Positions 24,773 to 38,734 are shown, counted from the stretch's first letter. The stretch is 64,000 bases of DNA from Syngnathus acus (GCF_901709675.1 NC_051099.1:372001-436000), one strand, 5' to 3'. Program-made: numbers and translations. The notes: a model not told the origin generated them from the sequence alone.

Positions 24773-24848
24773 GGGATCGACTGCATTGTATGCAGGTAGT
24801 CGATCCCTGAGGCAGCGAAGCAGAATGAACCTACAATGCAGCTCAGGG
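24773..24848. other. interleaved inverted repeats (possible structured element)
   Basis: Three inverted pairs within 76 bp. GGGATCGACT (24773-24782) pairs with AGTCGATCCC (24798-24807). CTGCATTGTA (24781-24790) pairs with TACAATGCAG (24832-24841). CCCTGAG (24805-24811) pairs with CTCAGGG (24842-24848). The pairs overlap, so they cannot all form at once; alternative hairpins or a decayed palindromic transposon end are possible. Function unknown. Confidence 0.5.
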
Positions 24849-24859
24849 GTGGCTAAGAG

Positions 24860-25930
24860 GGGATTAGGACTTTATCCGGTGCTAATGAGACCCGGCTCTG
24901 CTCCAAATCCCTGCCAATCAATGAACTAAGCTGCTAAAGAGTCACTGATCTGATCTCGGACATTGGACACAAGCTGGCGACCACCTTCATCCATGTGCCT
25001 GGACTTCCACCTTTAATCGGAAAGGGTACTTCAGGTCTAAATTCTCCGGGTGGGGGACTGATCCTGAAAACTGTCACCCACTCATTTTCCTTGAAAGCAT
25101 TTATTAAGTGGACCAGGTCGTTTTGTTGGGGGACACCGCAATTGTCCAAGAGTTTTCCACAAATCCCAGAACATGTGAAACTCATATTGGCCACCCATTG
25201 TTTTGGTCTACTGTTTGAGCTCTGATCCATTTGGAAGGATCTCTATGTGAACTGCACCCCCTGGTGGAAACAGGGTAAAAAAAAAAAAAAAGGGGGGGTG
25301 ATAAACACAGCGGATAAACATGCCGCAACAGTCGGGAGGCGCGTCAGAGTCTGACAGTTTTCCCCAGTTCCAACATCTGAAGTGACAGTAAGTGGGAAGC
25401 AAACATCTCCTCTTGTCTTTGTTGTCCACCATTGCGGCTAGACGCCCCCCGAAAAAAAACAACCCCCTCCTTACTGCCTGCCGCTCTCTTGGGAAAGTTG
25501 GGAGTGAGCGAGAGAGAGCTTGTTGATGGCGCCTTGATCAAGCCTTAATCCAGGGAGGAAGCACCCCCAACTCCCCACATATAACCCCCCACCCCCACCC
25601 CCCCATCTCGTCCCACTTTGGCCTGATCTATGCAAACGGTGTCTGTGCATGCTAAACAGCCATGATGTCAGAGATGAGGAGACACAGCGGGGGTGACAGA
25701 CGGTTTGAGATCACTGGTGCCCGCGGGGGGTTGCTTGGGGTGTGTCTGCCTCACATCGTCCGAATCATTTAAAGCTCGTGCTAGCTAGCCATGGTATTAA
25801 AGTGCCACCCTTTCATTTCTTTTCTGGAGAGAGTTTCCGGCGTCAATCGTCACCCTGCCTTTCTTCCGAACGAACCCGTCTTTCATCAGCCACACTTCTA
25901 TGAATATGTAAACAAATTTGTTTTGTCCCA

Positions 25931-26008
<78 letters not shown>

Positions 26009-29000
26009 CAATCTCCGAAGGCATTGAAACACAAGCAAGCAAATTGGACATTGACTCCAATCGGTAAAACATATCGGGGCTACCCAGTAGAGGTGAGGAA
26101 CACCCTGGATTCAGGTCCCCAACGAGACTTTGGACAAGAAGTAGGTTGCATCTTGGAAGGACATCGATCCAGTCATTTTGTGTCCTGCTTGTCCTTCGAA
26201 GGGTAGCGGAAAGCTAAAGTCTAACACAAGCGACTACTGCAGAGAGAAGTGGGATACTGTCAGAGCGTCAAGCATCCATTTCTCCATTCCTCATGATGAA
26301 ATGGAGCATACCCCAGGTTACATTTTACAAGAGAAGCATGCAGGGCACATAAACAACCATTGGTTGTCAGAACCTTCACGGAAACACTTCTTCAATTCAG
26401 CGCCCCCTACAGTATGGGGCTGTGCGACAGCATTTTCTACAGTAGTGACTAGAAAGCGCGGTATCCTGGCAAACAGCGGAAGGAGGGGGGCTAAGACTCT
26501 TTCAGATCAGGTACACATAATGGCCCTCGTTAATATTCATAGTTTCCGCGGGTACGGTGAAGGTTAAATTTGACTTACTTTTCAACTCTCATTACTAATA
26601 CATGATGCCAATAAGAATATTCAAAGCGGACGGGTGACCAAAGGTTGATGAGAAGCGTACCTTTCCTCTGACATTTAAAGCACATTACCATTTCAGCGGC
26701 CCCTCCAACACCACTCCACCTTCTCCCTCTTAAACGCTCCAGAATATATCTGCTATAATCATCACACCTCTATCTGGCTTTCTATCTTCACATCTATCAT
26801 TCTAACTGCAGCTCTCATACTGTGCTAGACAAGCTTAGGCCGTTTCTACCTGGTTGGTAACTTGTTCCCGAGTTAGCTTTGTACCGACCGACCTCGCTAG
26901 CAACTTATCTACCACCTCTATGACGTAATACTCGCTAGTTTGCTTCCTACCTAGCTTGAAACAACCCTCAAAAACGGCAAGCCTGCAATCCACCTAGCAG
27001 CATGTCTCAAGTGTATCCGTGTGACACACGGTCGCTTTAGGTGAACAAACGGGTGACAAAAAGTGGCCGTCGGGAACCATCAGCATCAGCCGCTAGCTTG
27101 ACATTCGGCGATGTGTCTCGCGCCTAAGGCGGTCACAAGTCTTAGGGATGACAGCACAGGAGAGGACAGGTGACAGCAGGGAAGAAACACACATACGTAA
27201 GTAAGTAAACACACACCGACACACACATATCATGTTTGATTAAGTCAGTTGAAGGGACGGCTTATGCTAATGCTAATGTTAATACCATTCATAAAAGTGT
27301 GATACAAGAGCTGCAGTAAATATTCACTTGGAATTACTTCATGATCAAAGCAGAGACATCTGCCAAAGACAAACATTTGAATTTATGTTGCCAAAAATGA
27401 TAGTATATTAAGTAAATCAGTATTTGGTAACAACTTCCGTTGTATGTTCATGGGCCACTGTGACCGTGTTTGATAATCAATCAATCAAAAGATAAACAAA
27501 ATAATACCATTGTCGTGTAGTGACTGTCAATTTGAGGGTTTGAATCATGTCCCGTGCAACAGAAAACAAATGAGTTCAGACTAAATGACCTCTTGGACTG
27601 CATACATATACCTCGGAACCCCCCACTCACCTCTCGCCCGAATCCCCTTCTGGCCTGTTTGTCACTTAAGCGAACGCTCTCAGACTGACAGGCCGACATC
27701 TCCCCGTCTTTAAAACCGAAACCAGCGGCCGATAAATTTTTCATCCTCGCTCATCAGTGACGGACGGTCCCTCCCGAAAATTCCTCCTCGGCGTGCGTCC
27801 CCCGCGGGCAACTCCTGCACACGGCGGAAAGCTGAGGTTTTCATCCTAAACGGCGGTAAATGGCCCGCCGCACAAATAATGCATAAACAGCTGTTTTGCC
27901 CAAGTAAGTTATCCTCTTAAAAGATTCAGAACCCTCTCCCGCTTTCTGCCGTCCGACAGACTCTCACTCGGTTAATTCATCAATTTCTTATGATAGCAAC
28001 AGTTTGGCTCGACGCGGGCGTTTAAGTAGCAATTAGAGGAGGGGGGGAACACCTCTGAATGTTTTTTTCGTCCCTCCCAACCTCCCTCCCTCCCCAAAGC
28101 GGCGAGGACCGTCCTTTCACGCCCGTCAAATCCTTTACCGGCAGGAGTCGCGATTAACTTTTAAGCACCGTCAATTATTTATCCTGGATAATCGCAGATC
28201 AAAAAGGCAGAAAAACACACATCAATCAGGGAGGACGTCGAGCACATCCAAACAAATTAGGGACTTCTATTACGTTTACTTTCATTTTTAATATGTCTTT
28301 TACGTTCCCGGGTGGTCCGGGCGCCTACGATACCACCGACGCGTTCAAACTCGAAGACACCACAGCCCCATCCTGGCATTGTGATTAAGTAGGATAGCAG
28401 CTGAGAAGAACTAAACTTGAAGTGTTGCCACTTGGCTCGACGAATACGTCTTCGGGCAGACATTTTGAATCTCTTGAGTCACTCAGATGTTTCTGCCAAA
28501 CGTCTGCAGAGATGGAACAAGAAGAAGTATCTTTGAAGAGAGAATGCAAGCGTCAACCGAGTCTTCTGATTGGCGAGGGAACCGATTTTTTTAATCTTTC
28601 CTTGCGTTAGGATGTAGAATTTGCCAAGTGGTGACCAAAGCTCTAAGAAAGGTTTCTAATCATGAGAGCAAAGGAGTCGCCCGACCTGGGAAACGCCGTG
28701 ATGGATCCAGAAAAATGGCGGTACCCCAAGCAAACATAACTTTGGTGGCATTGCTACGTACATTTGGTCGCTAACCTCTAGTAACCGTACCAAATCCGCA
28801 TGAAACGAGCTACCGAACACGGAGCACAACCGAGTAAAGGCCCGGCCGGCCGGCTGGCCGGCCGGCCGGCGAGGGAGTTCAGCGTGACCTCCAACCTTTG
28901 GGGGACAATCGTTTCCCCTTTCCCGGGACGCCGCGCTTTTTACGCGTGAATATTTCATGACACTCTTAGCGCACGGACTGTATGTTCAAGGCTAACACAC

Positions 29001-29360
29001 CGCTATACGTTTTTACCTTCATAATCCCTTCTGCATCGCCCACCCTCATGCTCTTTACTTTTACGTGGTGTTTTTTATGTGTGCGTTTCATAATTGCGTG
29101 AAATATTCATAAAGCTGAACTCATGCTGAGTGGGGAGACGGAGGGAGGTAGGGAGCGGGTGTTTTTGTTTGTTTTACCCTCTTCCTCCTCCCCGTCTACG
29201 TCTTTCCCCTTGCCGGCAACGCTCTATTTTCCACGAGTAAAGCGCGACCAATCGAAAATGGCTTTCTTCACAAGGAATGCGAGAGTGAAAAATAGGCGTC
29301 CCGAGGTTTGCCTTCATTTTCTTACGAGAGACATTTGGTTGCATCAAGGCAATTAGTTCT
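24860..29360. other. gene desert segment, 24.9-29.4 kb
   Basis: No convincing exon. Contains an A15/G7 junction (25276-25297), a large TTTC array and C-rich tracts (25581-25604). At 26330-26350 a CAGGGCACAT-AAACAACCATT phrase resembles a common diverged teleost interspersed repeat. From 27.45 to 28.26 kb the sequence is non-repetitive, with TTAATTCATCAATTTC and CAATTATTTATCC motifs; it could be regulatory, but this is only an impression. Confidence 0.4.
25931..26008. repeat. (TTTC)n microsatellite
   Basis: About 19-20 perfect tetranucleotide copies. The motif recurs as GAAA near 52.3 kb and AAAG in the pou4f intron. Confidence 0.97.
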
Positions 29361-29364
29361 GTGG

Positions 29365-29560
29365 CGTCACCCCCAATTAGTCCATTCAATTAACGCCTCC
29401 TTGGCAGATACTAATAAAAGCCCGTAATTGATTTCTTATCCGAGGGCCTTTTTCTCTCGGCTGGTTTTTCTGCCGACTTACCCTCATTAGGCGAGTCGAC
29501 GTACGGCGCCTGTGTAAAATCATTTGTCAAAGGCTGACTTTAATTAGCCGGGCGGTGCGC
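29365..29560. promoter_or_regulatory. candidate developmental enhancer (homeodomain-site cluster)
   Basis: A non-repetitive stretch with many homeodomain core words in 200 bp: CCCCAATTAGTCC, TTCAATTAACGCC, CCGTAATTGATTTC, CCTCATTAGGCG and CTTTAATTAGCCGG. It mixes AT-rich cores with GC-rich spacers, the usual texture of conserved non-coding elements beside developmental genes. The target gene cannot be told; spry3 and the pou4f gene are the flanking candidates. Conservation was not tested. Confidence 0.35.
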
Positions 29561-30751
29561 ACCGAGGGCGTTTGTTGCTCGCTTCCCCCTTTTGTTGCCG
29601 ACGAAGCTCCTGAGTTGAGCGGTTGGAGTAGTGGTGCTAGTGGAGATGGTGGAGGGTTAAATGAATCATTCATTACAGTCCACAGAGGAAGAAGAGAAGA
29701 GACAGAGGAGAAGGATGTTCAAAGAAGAAACGCTGTTGAGGGTTTTTTTCCCCCCCTCGCTGGCCTGTTGGAAAAGCAGGAGGTCGGTCCCCTCGGGGAA
29801 GCCTGGCCCATCTCCAGCCCAAAGATGGGCGGCCGGTTCTATACGGAACACACATAGTACGTCTACCACCTCCCTCCACCCGAGTGCCCCCGGGCCGCTG
29901 GGTTCGGCCTCCAGATGTCTCTAATGAAGCCCCCGGCTGGGCTGAGAAACGCTGCAAAAAGTGTCAAGAAGTGAAGATGTATCAATCGAGCAGAACAATC
30001 AGAATTTGGAAGGGTCCAACTAATCTTCTGCCCAGTAAACTTTTGCCAAGGCCAATAAAAGTAAAATGAAGATAAATAAATTGCAGGGTGATTAACTGTA
30101 GCGTACGTGGATTAAGTGCTTTAACACTAGCGGTATTATATCGTGTGAGTTAGTTTGCGTCTACGGGGACTTGAGGGCTAATATGAGCGCGCGTGTGTGC
30201 TAATTACACGCTAATAGAAATACTTTGAGAGCTGTCCTAATGAGACTAATTATGGCGGAGGCGGGCGGCTCGTTAGAAGGAGGCTGTTGAGGAATTTTCC
30301 AGTAACACTATCTTGATATTTCATTTTTATGACTATTTTTTTTCCATATCCTATTTTTTGAAAATGTTGGTGACAAGTTTTTGATGGCGAAAAAATACAG
30401 TTAGTTACTTGGAACAGGCCATTGAAAAATAAAGCCGCTTTCTGCTTCATGAAGTGATGACACCTGCTCTGGTCAAATTCCATCACAGAAGAAGAAAAAA
30501 ATCGCAGTCAGGTTTCGGGCCTGAAAGTTTTTCCGGCCTCCCGCCAAACTTTATCAGCATCCATTTGACCAGGGAAGGCCTCGACCGCCAACTCTCCCTC
30601 CCCCTCGGTCCTACCCGGTCCGTGTCGGAATAGGAAGCGTGCGTGTACAGTAGAGTGCACTGAGTGGACGCGGGGGCCGAGCCCAGGCAGAAAAACAAGG
30701 GGCCCCTCCATCCATAATTCAAAGGAAGGCAGAGAGTGTACAGTGTGTGAG

Positions 30752-30804
<53 letters not shown>
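30752..30804. repeat. (TTGC)n microsatellite
   Basis: About 13 perfect copies. Confidence 0.97.
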
Positions 30805-31183
30805 CGGTGGGGGAGAGGCAGGCGCAGCTATAATGGACTTATCTGCTACACACTAGAAATATACAAAAGAAAATCCGACACATTTTTTTCTGCTGATATT
30901 CTACCTGGTGACAAGCAAATCCGTTTCCATAAGAAAAAAAATGATACAATCAATCAATAAACTTGACTAGATATATACTGCACCCCAAGTGTGTATTGCA
31001 AGTGAGTCTTCCCAACGGGACATACAAAGTGGAGGGGCCCATTTTGTGCAATGACCACTCGAGTGTTTTGTTGCTTTTTCCATACACGCGTGCACTCAAA
31101 TGACACGTCTTGGGGGACCCGTGCTGCTCTTTTGCCAGGCCCACCCCACCACCTGCAATATCTCATTCAATTATTTGAGAAGC

Positions 31184-31207
31184 AAAAAAAAAAAAAAAAA
31201 AAAAAAA
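31184..31207. repeat. A24 homopolymer
   Basis: Uninterrupted run of 24 A; no adjoining SINE or LINE body was recognised. Confidence 0.95.
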
Positions 31208-31556
31208 CATTCAAACCCACTCACTAATTAAGAATCGTGTCCACTGACACACGCAAAAAAGCTTAGTGAAATGACACACACGCGTTTATATAAAAAGACA
31301 CACAAAGGCGCGAGCGAGTGTAGCGCTTGGTCCCGGACGCTCTGGGAGTGACAGCCTCCTCATTGATTCTCGCTCACTGACTGTCCCACCGGCCTTGTCC
31401 TTTAAAAACACGACTCAACGTGTGTGAGCGCTCGCAAGTGCGGCCGAGCTACTTCCTTACATCATCTGCATGGCTGAACTTGGAGCGCTAACGCAGCCAT
31501 GATTTCTGTTAGCCTGGGAGACCAACTGCGTGCGGGAGTGTGTGCGTGTGTGTGTG

Positions 31557-31664
31557 TGAGTGAGTGAGTGAGTGAGTGAGTGAGTGAGTGAGTGAGTGAG
31601 TGAGTGAGTGAGTGAGTGAGTGAGTGAGTGAGTGAGTGAGTGAGTGAGTGAGTGAGTGAGTGAG
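31557..31664. repeat. (GAGT)n microsatellite
   Basis: About 27 perfect tetranucleotide copies preceded by a GT run and followed by GAGC variants. On the other strand it reads Ser-Leu-Thr-His repeats, a spurious frame. Confidence 0.97.
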
Positions 31665-34600
31665 CGAGCGAGCCGCTTTGCTTGCAGTTTTGGGGTCACG
31701 GCAAGTGTTTTGTTTGTTTTCTCGTATTCTGGCCCGGCTATTTGTCCTCTCTCTCTTTTCACTCCCATTCCTCAGGAGGACCACAACCACCGTATGACCA
31801 AAGTGGAGGAACAAGACAACCCGGTGCCAAAATGTGTGCAGTCTTCAAATTTGGTAGCAATCGGACAAAATGCCGACTGGAACCCGACATTTTGTGGGTC
31901 TACTCCCGTCAGACACACCTAGCCATTTTTTTTTGCAACAGGCCCACGTTTGGCACTACGATAAGCAGCCAGCTGCAAATACGTTCCAGGCTGGCAAATA
32001 CAGCCACGAAGGCAATAAACGTTGCGTTCGATAACTGTTAAATAATGTAGCCCGACACGTCGTCGAGCTCGGTGGAGCGGCGGCGCTCCAAACACGAGCT
32101 CTGCGGCCCGCCGTCGCCACCGCGACCTTTTGCCTTAAGCGCTGAAATGCTCCCTCAAGTATCTCCATTTGTCTTCTTCTTCTGCGAGCAATGCTCTTCT
32201 CCACCTCCAACCCCAGGAGGATGTTTCACGCTGCTCGGCGCCGCTTTTTTGTACGCTCTTTCTTTTTACGTGCCATTGGCTTTGCCGTGTTACAATTCTG
32301 TCCGCCGCCTCCTGCATCATTTAACAGAAGCCTCCCACGGCGTGATGACAGCAGGCAGGTAGAAGACGAAGAAGGAGACACGGGGGGGAACTAAGGGAGG
32401 ATGTGGGCAGGGATCAGACAAAATAAAGATGAGTAGAAACAAAAAGTTCAAGTCAAACTTTCTCCGTCCATGTTCGCTGCCGTCGGCAAAAACGCTTGGC
32501 AAAGTTGGGTTTGCGCTTTAGCTAGCTCTGATGGTTTTCCCAGCATATCAAGTTGAAGTTTAAAATGATGAAATTGGAAGTGTGAGATCAACATTTCAAG
32601 ATCGTGACACAGCAACCTTACGCCTGAATCCGCCTTCATCCCTTGTCGCGTTTATGACCTCATCATCTTCTCATGTAAAGTTGATGTCACTTTGGGGAAA
32701 AGCAGCTCCGTGTTGCGCCAGAAGGTTTCGTCAACCTCCCCATTGGCGCGATGGCAGCCGACTGTTCCTAATTCCTCCAGCTTTGTATACACTTGTATAT
32801 TTCATGCGTCCCTCACCTCACACTTTCACCCGGAGGAGGGTAAGTCATGCCAAATGCTGCTCTTTAAGCATTTATCCTTGTGGGATGTGTTCACACTTTT
32901 TCAGACAGAGATATGTCACCAGGAGAGGATGGTCCAGGTGACCCACAATCAATCTGAGACGCAAAGTGTAAGGTGAGCAAGACCCACGGTTTTCCCCAAG
33001 GAGCAAGCCTTTTGAAACCAAAGAGAGGCCAGCCGGCTGGCCGGCCACAAGTTAACAAGAACTTTAGGAGTGAAGCAGATCTGCAGCTCTGATATAGGCG
33101 TAGATGAGAAAGATGAGAAAGAGATGAGCAAAATGGAAGGTGGTGGTGATTGATGGTGGTGGGGTGGGGGCTTCACCTGGCAAGGGGTCAGTGAAGCACT
33201 TTGCGCACATAACCAGGTTAATGGCGAAGCGGGCACCGAGATGGGCCTGATGGGAAAAAGAAGGGAAGGGAGGGTTGTTTTTGAGTGAAGCTTTAGTGTA
33301 TAAGAGGGGGAAGGAGGAGAGGGCCAAATGGGAAGCTGGAGGAACATTTTTTTTTGTCCACTTTCCTATTTCCTTCCCCCCATGCCTGTTTTAATCTGAC
33401 TAAATAGGATAACCTGCTCTTCATAAAAAATGGATGCCACTTCATTCGACGGGACCCACCGGCTGCGTGCCCCCCCGGAGGATCTCCGCCGCCCAAAATT
33501 CACTGGCCGTAATTAATTACCTACTGCCTCTGCCGCTCGGCATCTTCACCCTCCCCTCGACGCCTCCGCAAATATTCGGAGTGGTGAGATTGAGAGGTGT
33601 AAGCAGAAAAACAGAATGGATGGTCGGAGGGGGGGTGGATGGAGGGGTGGGGCGGCTGCTTGCGAGGCACTGCGAGCTTTTTAGCCAATCACGTGGGGAA
33701 GTTTGTCAAGCAGGAGATTGCAGTCTGAAATATTAATGTTGAACCCGCTTACGCCACCCCACCCCTCCCTCCCCACCACCACCAGCCATCCGCCTCCTCC
33801 TCGCTCCTGGAAGGGACACTTGCCCGTCAATATTTCATGAGGCGGGCCCAGACACGGGCAGGCGCTGCTTGGCCCCCCCTTAACGCTACACACATCAGCC
33901 ACCCCTTTGCCTTTATGCAGCCAGCGGTAGTGGAGGAAGGGAAGTCGGGTGGAAGGGGCTGCGGGGGTCGGCGGTGAAGTACGGGTGAGCAAGGTCCTCT
34001 CGGGCCTGGCGAAAACTGAACAGGAGGTGCGCTAAAAGTTGCGTAAAGAACTCACGGCGTTTCATGTGAGGTTGCGGGGTGAGCGGCGGGGAGTAGGGCG
34101 GGGAGTGGGCCGTGAGTCGGCGGGTTCGGAGACTTCGGAACCCCTCGCGGGCGCGCAGCGCTACTGCAGAACAAGAGATCCGAGTCGGTCAGGCGTCCGG
34201 GGAGCCGAGACGCCGCTGTGAGCGAGTTTAGCTGCTCTTCAAGTCCAACGTGCGCGAGCGCATAAATGTGGTCGATGCTGCAAAAACACAAAAAGCCACA
34301 GCCGCAGACTGCTCCAAATTGATGGTTGACGAGCTCGGAAGGCCTCGGAGGACGTTGGGGTGTCCAACGTCGAGAAGAACCCCAAAAGCAAAACAGTCTC
34401 ACGATCAGATCGACTTTTAATGGGCATTCAACTGTACGTACTCACGCTGCCTGCAGATATGCAGATATCAAATATTCAGACATCCATCTTGACTGAATTC
34501 AAGTTTCCAAAAGTTCACCGGCAGACATGATATGATACCTGGGACTCGGGCTCCTGTGATACTTTGTTGGACTTTTGTATTCATCCAGTCGGACCTCATT

Positions 34601-36294
34601 TGGTCAGCGGCTACTATTTTGTCAGGATGTCAAATAGAAATAGACGCAAGAGACAAATGGTATAACGTGTGTACTCGAGGAGATTACGATACAAATGGCC
34701 ACTGGACAGTGTGCGAATGAATGCCAGTGTGCTTAAGACGAGGGACTCATTGAAAGCCCTTCGGAGCCCCGGCCTCTTGAACTCTGAACTCCCTCGGAGC
34801 TCACGCCGTGTCCTGACACCTCAATAATTGATGCGAGGAAGAGGGAACGACGCTCTCTCTCTCTCTCTTTCACACTCACTCACACCTTCACGTCGCTCAC
34901 ACACATACATAAGCCTTATTGATTTTGTAAACTGACTCCATGTGGATACACAAGGCTAGTTGCGTGTCAACACATCTTTTCACGCTTCGGACCCGTCTTC
35001 ACTCGATACTCCGTTTGTTTATTTGTCTATCCGTCCGGCGGCGGGCCATAGGATGCCCGCTGGCCGTAGCTTCGCCCACGGGCAAGCGCTTTTCCCGCTG
35101 GCTTTAGCTTCACCCACCGGCCGTAGTTTGGCTCGACGGTATTCGTCCAGCTTTTTTTTTGTTAGTTTGAAACTTTTGGCTCAGGTGTTTCAACCGAGGC
35201 CGACTGATAGGAACGCTTGGCCCTTCTCTGCTGTATGAGGACGAGTCCAAGTGTGAAATTAAAATGTTCCCCCGCATCTGAGGCTGACCTTGGAGCTAGT
35301 GCTGGGAGAATTAAATACGGATTTAAATTCCAGAATAATCAAATGGCCTTAAAAAGTCATTGAATGTTCCTGCTTGGATATTCTTCAAATGTCATTGCTG
35401 TGAGCCACTTTTGGCCGGAGCTCGGAACGGGCTGCGGTTGAATATTCTGGTGCTGGTCGGGAATCAAATTTGCATCGTCCGCATTTCTCTAACGCATCGC
35501 CGCTCCGACCGTTTTTTATTCCTGGATGACAGGCCGTTTGCAGCGCAAGCAATTACGACTCTGCGGGCCTCCATTTGCTCGATCTTTTTTTTCTACCCCC
35601 AAAACAAACGTTGTAAATTTATCATAGCGGCGCCCCCGCCCAACCCCAGCGTTACCCCGACAGACAGGCGGCCCTAATCGTATGCTTCGGGGAGTTCCTC
35701 AGACGGATGGGAACGTATCAAATATTTACCGTCGGGCGCTAGCTAGCAGCAACACACACACAGCATGAATTTAACATGGCCGCCGCCACCAAGACAAAAG
35801 GTAGGGTCGCCAGGAGCTAGCTTCTGCTAGGACGGACCGCCAGCGCCCGGCTCGGCTTCATCCGGGCCCGGCCTCAAGGCTGCGCCGGTGAGTCGAGTGG
35901 CAAGCGAGTGCATTCCTGATCCTGGCACGCATGCTTTCATTTCCTGTGTGTGCGCGCGTGTGTTTTGCCTTAAATTACGGGTGCTGTTTGTTGAGTGGTC
36001 CAGTGGAGCGCACAGTGACAGATGATGTAAATTATTAATTGCTTTCCTGTAGCTGAGTGTGGTGGGCCTTGTCCTCCTTCCCCTCTTCCGTCTTTCTCCC
36101 TCGGTTACTCTCTTTGTCTCTCTGCTTCTTTTATTTTTGTGTGTCGGTTGCCGCCGCCGTCGCCGCCACACATATTTGTTAAGTAAAGTTGCTTTTTTGA
36201 GTTCTCCAACTTGAAAAGTTTCTTCTCAAAATGTTGATCGTTGATGAAGATCAGGTCTCATACCAAAGGTCCATCCAAAAAAGTCCATCCATCC

Positions 36295-36381
<87 letters not shown>

Positions 36382-36463
36382 CACCCCAACCAAATCCATC
36401 CATCCATCCATCCATCCATCCATCCATCCATCCATCCATCCATCCATCCATCCATCCATCCAT
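36295..36463. repeat. compound (ATCT)n-(CCAT)n microsatellite
   Basis: About 21 copies of ATCT (36295-36381), a short spacer, then about 17 copies of CCAT (36395-36463). The shared ATC core suggests the two arrays arose from one another. Confidence 0.97.
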
Positions 36464-38734
36464 GCTTTAGATCACACTACGAAGACTACCTGTGGCATCA
36501 ACGCAAAACAAGCACTTCATTACCACCCGCCTCATAGCCAACGCTACAAAACCGGGCCACGATACTATCCGAGCTGTGGAGTGCACAGAAAACGGCGACT
36601 CTCCGAAAGACAACCACTCTTATTGCCACCTGCGTTGACGAGCACTCTACCGCCAGAACCAAGCCGTTCCTGGATGTTGCAAGTGGAACCATGTTGCAGG
36701 CGAAAGGCCGTCCTGCAAAGTGAATTCATAAATGTATAACGAAGATATCGGCGGCGCCCCCCCCGTTAAGAGAGGGAACGTCCAAAATTCAACCCGAGAA
36801 CCCAACAATTCTTGGTCACCCGCTAAAATATTGATGCTATTTTTCCCGGTGAGGTCATTTCTTTCCTTTGCTGGCTGGCGCTGGGCTTACCGTCAGCAGG
36901 TATGTTGTCACACCCTCCGTTTTCATACATATGACGTGTTTCAGAAAGGAACGGCGGGGGCGCCTAAGTGCGTGCGTGCGTGCGAGCCGGCCGGCCGGCC
37001 GGCGAGGGGGCCATTTGCAGGTGGGGGAAAGGGACACGCTGTGGCACTCAAGAGGGCGGCGCCCGCATCTCCGTGTGCACCAGAGCGGAATCGTCCTCGA
37101 GCTGGCAGCCGGCCGGGGTGGGCCCGGAGAAGACTTGGCTTTTTACGCGGATTAAAGCGAAGTGAAAGTGAGAGCCATGCCATAGGGGGGGAAAAAATGA
37201 TACCTTTTTTTCTCGATGTTTTTCCACCACACCATTCTTTTTTAATGAAATATTATGTTGTCTAAATTTTTTAAAAACGCTTTTCCAAGGAGAAAGGTAG
37301 TAAGTATCCTTTCAGAAAACCTGGCCTTAACGCTTCAAAGCAATCTTTGAAGAAAAAATCCAAAAGCAGATCTTGAGTAGTAAAATACTTTTTTTTTTTA
37401 TCAATTTTCAAGGAATATTTTCTTTGAAATGTATGTTTCTTTTAAAAATGTATTTTCTATTTTCGAAAGGTAAAAAAAAAATGACGTTGCAATTTTCCAA
37501 GTGGTGATCTTACGAGGACAAACTTGACCGTTAAATGATCCTAGTTTTGTAATACACGCACGATATCATACATATACACACACATCAACTAGACTGTGGA
37601 TAGAGACAGTGTCCATTGATTCTTGGATGAACATCGATCACATGCACAATTAATTGTTCTCTCAAGCGTAGTGCTCATCATACAACTTCAGGGGGGCGCG
37701 ATCAATACCAGAATGGTTTCTGACGCACGCTAACAGAACATGCTACACCTGTCAGCTAATACCGTCCGTTGATGGGAAAGATGAGCTGGACGTTGCACAT
37801 TCTGCACGAGGGGAAATATTTAACCCGCGGAATCTTATAATGAGTAATCATGAAAGGAAAAACTGCTCAATTGACTTTGTGAATTAGTGTGTGGCTCAAG
37901 GTTACTTTTGTAAGCACTGCAATCAATTGTGCCTTTGAGGGTTTGTGCTGCTAGGAACCAGCAGGGAGGGGTGTGTGGGTGGGGGATGCGTGGGGGGCCA
38001 ATAGTTCCTATTTTCCTGTTTTAAGTCCTATCTTGGGGCAGAAAGTCAGAGAGAAAAGTCTTATAAGAGTGAAATGAAGAAAAGGGTTTGCTTTGAAATG
38101 ATAATGTCATATTTTTAAGAATTTTATTTTAGGGAAAAATAAAAGTGTTGCACTTTGGTGAAAAGTCTTTCAGGGAAAAGGGGCTTGATTATAAAGGACT
38201 GGGAAAAGAAAAAAAAAAAACAAGAAATTGGGGGTTCTGTATTAAAGTTTAAGGGTCATTGCTTTAACAATATTGGGAACGTTGTTTTGGATTGTTTTAA
38301 CATGTATTTTGGGAAGGGAAGTCTTTTTTAGAGAATAGGCTTACGTATTCAGAGGAAAACAAGTCAATCATACAATAATAATTAGCTCTTGTAGAAGTTG
38401 TCATCTTATAGCATAAAAAAGGTCAACAAAACCAAATTTCCTGAGAAAATGTCAATACAAAAGGTTGAGAGCCAAAAGAATCATTACTCAAGACCTCAAG
38501 AATAAAGTTTTGTTTTTTACAAGAATACTTTTGGACATTTGTGAGAAGATGATGCAATTTTTCTGTTTTTTTTTTTTTTTAATAGCACAAATCAGCATTA
38601 GCAACAGTAAGCTCGCGTACAGAGTGAAATACATTTCTTTTCCCCCCGTATGTGCAGCGAGTGCAGAGTGTGCCCCTCACCTTCTTGTCCCTCGCCCCTC
38701 TTGCGGCCTCCACATGAAAAGCGGCGCGGCTCCT

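Larger units (their letters stand above)
29561..38734. other. gene desert segment, 29.6-38.7 kb
   Basis: No convincing coding exon. Holds several long tetranucleotide arrays (listed) and GGCCGGCC-type palindromic runs at about 33030-33048 and 36988-37004. AT-rich low-complexity sequence runs from 37.2 to 38.6 kb. TAATTAATTACC at about 33509-33520 beside GC-rich sequence is another possible regulatory site. Confidence 0.4.

Noticed and set aside
26079-26360. Diverged common teleost interspersed repeat
   Set aside because: Only short phrases such as CACCCTGGATTCAGGTC and CAGGGCACAT match memory; boundaries and family could not be supported.
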